In this document: in pieces, positions 58,426 to 64,000 of the stretch
Layout: each line of letters opens with the position of its first letter
Numbering within the stretch: position 1 is the first letter of the stretch
Position numbers and translations under genes: made by a program
Source of the DNA: Paragonimus westermani
Taxonomy: Eukaryota > Platyhelminthes > Trematoda > Plagiorchiida > Troglotrematidae
Direction of reading: 5' to 3'
Assembly (NCBI GenBank): GCA_008508345.1
Contig: QNGE01000409.1
Span: 31,526-95,525 of the forward strand
Length of the DNA stretch: 64,000 bases
Notes under the pieces: model-generated
What the model was told of the DNA's origin: nothing
Databases searched by the model: none
Seen by the model: only the letters and a program-made list of their open reading frames with translations

Positions 58426-60513
58426 AAGATAAACATGCCCTACGTAAAAAGGATAAGGGTGAATGAGGGAATAGAACTTAGCATATGAATAAAACCTAAC
58501 CTCTCAACACGAACACTCCACACCAACGCACTCACATAGGGCGAACAAACAATCCAGTCGCAAATGAGAGAAAGACAACTAAATTCCTTACCAGTGTCGC
58601 TGCCCCGCTTCGATAAACACCTCCGCGTCACTGGCAGATCAGCCACATAACCGAAACATTCACAACAACAAACTTCACTAACCCATATGGAGAACAGAAC
58701 CTCCGATCACTGACGTGATGAGAGCCACAACGAGTCTCAGCCAGAAAGGTGAACACGGCATACATACTGTAGCTACTCTATTGACAAATAAGGTTCCACC
58801 GGCCGAACAAAATCAAGTGGGGTGGATGACACGTGTCCGAGTCGTCAATCAAAACGACCAACAAGAAGTGTGTCAACGACGCGCCTGCAGTCATGTCATT
58901 TCTAGTTCCGACGATTACCAATTTTCACGCTTTCCGTTACAGGTTTACTCCTCTAGTCTATTCCATGTCGCTGCTGTGGTCAGTCGCAGCCCAGGCCACA
59001 GTGCCTGCAGGACAGGTTCACAACCGTCAGGAACAAATGAGTGCGGAAGACGTCAAATCTTCACATACAAAAATCCCTTGTACGACAGTCTCGATGCTCA
59101 CATGGTGGTTTCATCATGCACATCCAGTCGAGCACAAACAGCGACTGTCAACGCGAATAATCGGCCAACAGATTCCACTCACACAAATCATGTGTCTCAA
59201 CCAGAAGGCGGGACAAAACGCACGATTGCACAGCACACCTGAGCTTTCGCAGAATAGCTCGTTCCTAAGTCGTTCCAAGCGATGCAGAGTGATCAACTCA
59301 AGCCGAGCCTTTGTAAAGCGACCCCTTACCCATTCGCCAACACTTCAGATGGGGAACTGACACATTCAGGACAACCACTTCCGAGTTCCCCCAGTTACGA
59401 CTCGCATTAACCTCCACTGCTAAATATCCGCCTCCTATCCGTATCGTTGATGACACGTTCGTGCCCCTTAACGCACCCCATTGAACACACAGTCAGGGGT
59501 GAATAGCTGAAGACGATTTACAGTTTCCACTGTCACAGCCACGTTTCGCGATCGGAAACTAACACCGCCATCACGGTCACCTCATATAGGCGCACCTTAG
59601 GCCTTAAAAAGATGCCCAACTGTCCACAAAAATAACCTAACGTGTGACATATAAACTCGATTCCTATGGGTCATCATCAATCCAAATACGATGCAATCTC
59701 AGATAGGCTGATCAGATGCGAAAGATAGCAAAAGATGTCAGGTCCTGCAGACTGCTGGTTTCGAAGTCATGAAACGTGACCACCCGAAGATAAGCACATG
59801 ACCCATACTGCAGTTACAAGATAGACCTATCACAGTTACCAAATAGACTCACTCCGGCAAAGCATTCACTTCAGTTAACCAATCGGCTTTGTAGAAGATA
59901 ACTACCCCCACGCCTTCGTGACGTCTGTAGATTAACATACTCTCAGTCCATCATGCACACAGACGTGCCCTCTCTTGTCAGTAAGCTTCCAGTTAGTGAG
60001 TTGGGCATCACGCACTGACAACACGACCGAAACAAGGTTGCCCCGAACAATTCAACAGACATCGCTCAATCGAAAAAAAGGCACCCAAACTGGTTTCACA
60101 AATCGAACTGACTAAATTCACTGGTAGGATAACAACATTTCGAGTGCAATGATAACGCCCCGAGAGTAACATAGACCAGGTACATAACACCTTCAGACAA
60201 GCTAGTCTGACACGCGTTTCTCCTCATGACTGAACCGCGCACATTCACGGCAACCAATAACGATCTACACAAGCCTGGGAAACGCTAGCTTCTATTGCAG
60301 TCCGCAAACAAACACTCCCGCTCACACAAATCCTAAAGTACACCAACCGGTTAACAACCTCCTTCAATATGCAGCAGACTTTCAGAAACGATTTACATTC
60401 TGAAGCCAAAAAAACGAAGCCCAACGAAATCGACCAAACAAGAAATAATGCTGTTAGAGGAACCCATTTTTTCCGTCCAAAATCGCATCCATCCTCGAGA
60501 AGACGATCCTATC
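58426..60513. other. Unique spacer between the repeat copies
   Basis: Largely A+C-rich on the plus strand. Two overlapping 175-codon frames at 58715-59360 are not recognised and probably reflect composition. From about 60445 the sequence already resembles the copy at 15825. Confidence 0.5.
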
Positions 60514-63039
60514 CAATCATGATAAGCGGAAATGTTGTGAACATCCGAGAGGTGACCTCCACTAGGTTTTTACCTGTCTGGCCTTTATTCCGCTAAGCTC
60601 ATTGGTGGCTTAGTGACCTTAAGTGCTTTTCTGATGTCCATCCTTCGGTTTTCTGATTCGAGAATGTTAGTAGGTCACTATGCATCCTATAAATACCATG
60701 CAATTTTTCTCCTTCTTACACACGTTTCGGGGCCGAACAAAGTTGCTTTTTGCACCAGTCTATTGGTTTCTCTTGGGCGCAATCAACGGGGATCGCCGCG
60801 TATTTTCGCGACCAAGATTACCGTGTTAATCAGATCAAGGAGCAGAACCCGATTTCCTATCAACCGTCTTATTATACCGTGGATGACCCAGCGTACTGAG
60901 TCAACGGTCACAACAACTGCCCAACGTCAACTGAACTGAGTGAAAACTGGCAGACAGCAACAACTCGTCATCCGCACAATCGAAACCAACAAGTCTTTCA
61001 CCACGGTCCACCAGAGGTCTACACCGACATTCTGTGAATACTATAGACAGTCCCACATTAGTTCGTCAATGACTACACTTAACAAAAACGCTGAAAACAA
61101 AAAAACGGAAGTATGACGCCCTTGACGTCCAATCTGTCGGACTCTAATCCGAAGCATGAAGAATGAGGACGAGGCGCTAACAGCATGCACATGTATTTGT
61201 TCCGTACAAACATGGGTATAGACCACTCCAGAAGTGCACATCGATCACCCACTGAGTCAGACGTACCTATGCAGACGAGAAAAGCAACAATCGTTGACCG
61301 GCGCCATGCATGACGCTGCTGCACAAGTTGACAAACACTGAAAATACAATCTACAAACATCGTACAAAACGAAACCTTGCTAACCCTAACCGACTACTCG
61401 CCCTCCGTGCTGCAGTGAGTCTACCAGATTTAAGTTTACCCAGCGTTCACCACATCGGGCCTCGATTGCGTTCTCGGGATGTGGCTACGAAAACAACATC
61501 ACAGTGGGCTAACCATGAGTTGACCTATGGGTATGAAAAAACTGCCATCAAATAAGGCTTCTGTTGCCGCTGTCTAGCCCCATCCATTCGGTTCAAACTA
61601 TGCTGAAGGCCGTTAGCCAGAGACACCGAGAAATGTCATTGCAAAACCAGAGTCGGTAAACCGGATGCTCTCAAGCTTCCGATCGGCGCCTTCGTCAGTC
61701 AACAGTACACAGAAATCCCCTCGCAAAAAAAGCATAAAACTAGCTCAATTAGTGCGCAGTATAAAACTCACAAAAAGACGCTCAGTTCTTCAACTCCTTG
61801 CCAAACGGTACCTGCATACAACACACATAAATAAACATCGAACGACCGTGCGACAGAAAGAAAACAACAGAACACACCACAATCACAACAACACCGACAT
61901 CAAAAGAGATCAACCAACAACGACCACAGTCATAAGATACGGGTATCCAGTACCCAACACAATCCCCACATAAATTCCATCCGCGTAACCAACACACTCA
62001 CAAAACAAACCAACAGTAAAAACGTCTCACGCTCAAACTCACCAAATCTGCAGGCTAACAGCCAAAACATATCCACAACCACCAGAGCACGCGACAGACG
62101 AGGCAGGACGCTATACCTAAACAAAACAACGGCAACAACAACAAAAGACGAACGAGTCACCAACCGAAAGTGCCACACGTGTGCGCACAACAAAATCAGA
62201 ATACGAAAGCACAGCATGGAATCAGATGTCCCTATCGTAGCAAATAACATCACGCACCACAGTGGGACCAACAACCACACACTCCGATTGTGAACTCACC
62301 TCCGCCAAACGCCATTCCAATGCATAACACATGAAAATCACATCGCACCAAACTACAGCCGATAATCGACGCGCCACAGTGTAGCAAAACGTCACAGTCG
62401 AAAACATTAAACGCTGAAACACAAAGCATGAAACAACACTGCGTCAGACATCGGCTCAAGTGAACAACTGCAATCAAACTAACATTATCAGTGGTTCCTT
62501 AGACGGCCAATGAAAAGCTCCAAAGCATGGGTGCATCATGAAAGACACGCGTGCACGAAAACGAAGAACTCAACCTCACACCATATAAACGCACTCGCCT
62601 CGGATGGAGCACACAGAACACAAACTTCTCACGAACGAAAACCACACCGTCGCAAATCTGAAAGATAAAACACCAAACGCTGATCAACACTCGACCAAAA
62701 ACTAAGAAATAAATACACGTAACACAACATACACAGTGCAAACACCAACTGCCAACTCCCACAATCAGCCCGCAATGTCAACCTAGGAGGCACTGTATAC
62801 ACAAAACGCTAGAACAACAAACACAAGAAAATGGTACACACTATAGACCTAGAAACGAGCAATTAGCCCGTCCACCGATAACCACTTCGGACCGAACATA
62901 CTGACCGAGTAACGAGTAATTCCCCGCAAACCTGCACAGACGATGTCAATCACGCCAACCATCGTTGAGAACAGATGGCTACAACGCAACATATACATAC
63001 AAAACTACTCCCGCACACGACACAAAAACAGCAAACGAC
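60514..63039 (+). repeat. 2.5-kb direct repeat, copy B
   Basis: Offset by 4739 bp from copy A and read as identical. Its right shoulder is interrupted by a foldback insertion at 63049-63306 and resumes at about 63307-63425. Confidence 0.92.
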
Positions 63040-63048
63040 CAATCCTTC

Positions 63049-63306
63049 ATAAACTGATTGAGGATGACACAACGTTACGAGCAAGTTGTGATACTCTGCT
63101 TTTCACTCACCTTCGGTGGCCTTCCTTAGGAGTGTTGTCATCGATTACAACACTCCTGACGAAGGTCACCCGTGGTGGTTGAAAGGTAGAGTATTACAGC
63201 TTGCTGGTAACGTTGTGTTATTCCCAACCTGTTTGTCAATAACATGTTGAACACGATGCCCAAACCGTTCAACTTCCTTCATACTAAATTTGGTGCGGAT
63301 ACCTTA
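63049..63306. mobile_element. Foldback (MITE-like) insertion
   Basis: About 258 bp absent from copy A. It contains a long imperfect hairpin whose arms are about 63069-63138 (ACAACGTTACGAGCAAG to GGAGTGTTGT) and 63147-63219 (ACAACACTCC to CTTGCTGGTAACGTTGT), with an 8-nt centre. The flanks CGACCAATCCTTC (63036-63048) and CGACCACTCCTTC (63307-63319) look like a 13-bp target duplication with one mismatch. Copy A has the single site CGACCACTCATTC. No coding capacity. Confidence 0.75.
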
Positions 63307-63425
63307 CGACCACTCCTTCAAGCTACTCACAAAATCAACCCTGTTGAACCGCCAGTCGATTCATATTTCTCTCGACATCACTCACAACCATATGTCGATC
63401 AAAGAAATTGCGCGTAAATGACGAA
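63307..63425 (+). repeat. Diverged right shoulder of copy B
   Basis: It continues the repeat after the insertion and parallels 58297-58425 with scattered substitutions. Confidence 0.8.
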
Positions 63426-63777
63426 CTTCCAAGGGATTTCGAAACTGGTGAGCTGTTTCCGGGTTGTTCACCATTAAAGTGTGTGGAAGTGAGAGCACGT
63501 TCAACACTTCATGTGCCTGCTATGGAGGTTGACTGTCAGTTCTCTCGCTGATGGCTTTAATCCCAGGTGTTAGGTGTGTATCCCGGAACTATCGTCACTC
63601 GGGAGCGACAGTAAGCACTCGCCTCAGTAGACAATCTACATCTTTAATACAAAGCCTAGGTCTCTCAATCGGTGCATATTGGGATGTTAAACGAATGAAC
63701 ATGCTCGACACTAACCAATCGCGTTTGAGCAGTGTCACCTTAAGTGGTGTGCTGATTTCACCCCATTTGATGATGAC

Positions 63778-63797
63778 ATTCATCATCATCATCATCA
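63778..63797. repeat. (CAT)n microsatellite
   Basis: Five to six CAT units, preceded by GATGATGAC. The surrounding 63.43-64.0 kb has no other recognised feature. Confidence 0.85.
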
Positions 63798-64000
63798 AAA
63801 ACAGCCATGAGCCTGACCAAAAGGTACTGTGGCTCGGACCGCCGCTCACCTCAACAGTGACGTGGAATATCCTAAAAGGAAAGAGTACTACGAAGGACAA
63901 AAAAGATTGAAGAAGACTAAATGGAAGAACTAGAAATGGTATGGATACAGGTACGCCATTGACTGCGACACACCGCCATCTCGGATAGCGTCTCTAACCA

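Noticed and set aside
58715..59360. Two overlapping 175-codon plus-strand frames
   Set aside because: They overlap in different frames, show no domain, and lie in the A+C-rich block where stop codons are depleted.
1..64000. CRISPR arrays, bacterial operons or phage genes
   Set aside because: No regularly spaced short repeats, ribosome binding sites or compact gene strings were seen. The retroelement content points to an animal genome.

Overview
The window looks like gene-poor animal chromatin. Base composition is moderate. Coding blocks have splice-like borders instead of bacterial-style open frames, and there are no operons, ribosome binding sites or CRISPR arrays. Most of what can be identified is decayed retrotransposon sequence: Penelope-like elements with GIY-YIG endonuclease, Ty3/gypsy elements, LINE remnants and a tRNA-derived SINE. 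That mix best fits a flatworm, probably a digenean trematode. The taxon is an inference, not something read from a marker gene.

Layout. About 0-6.4 kb: two phase-compatible exons (1887-2736 and 5713-6330) of an unrecognised single-pass membrane protein. The membrane exon lies between two copies of a direct repeat whose 583-bp core I read as identical. 7.9-8.9 kb: Penelope-like 3' ends in inverted orientation. 10.6-13.2 kb: a broken but nearly full-length Penelope-like element on the minus strand with direct pseudo-LTRs. 14.2-14.6 kb: a 233-bp palindrome of two Penelope-like 3' termini, followed by a hammerhead-like RNA motif. 15.8-16.3 kb: a diverged copy of the repeat seen at 55.8 and 60.5 kb. 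16.3-27 kb: mostly featureless, with a SINE fragment and weak exon candidates.

27-32 kb: a minus-strand gypsy element (gag to integrase) interrupted by the 3' end and LTR of a second gypsy family. 32.1-32.5 kb: a SINE with A and B boxes and inverted tails. 35.5-37 kb: a third gypsy remnant. 38.3-41.6 kb: LINE endonuclease and reverse transcriptase remnants. 42.0 kb: another 337-bp LTR. 45.3 kb: another SINE. 46.9-50.2 kb: the second gypsy family with a 634-codon uninterrupted RNase H-integrase frame and its 3' LTR. 50.3-53.4 kb: weak candidate coding blocks. 53.6-54.0 kb: another Penelope-like 3' end with a hammerhead-like motif.

55.8-63.4 kb: two direct copies, 4739 bp apart, of a 2.5-kb unit that I cannot tell apart by eye. 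Much of it is strongly A+C-rich on the plus strand. The second copy carries a foldback insertion at its right shoulder.

The most interesting leads are the hammerhead-like motifs in Penelope-like 3' regions, the sharp identity boundaries of both direct repeats, the strand-asymmetric 56-63 kb block, and the 337-bp LTR family whose first three bases are also the pol stop codon. No complete host gene is established, and several exon calls are weak.
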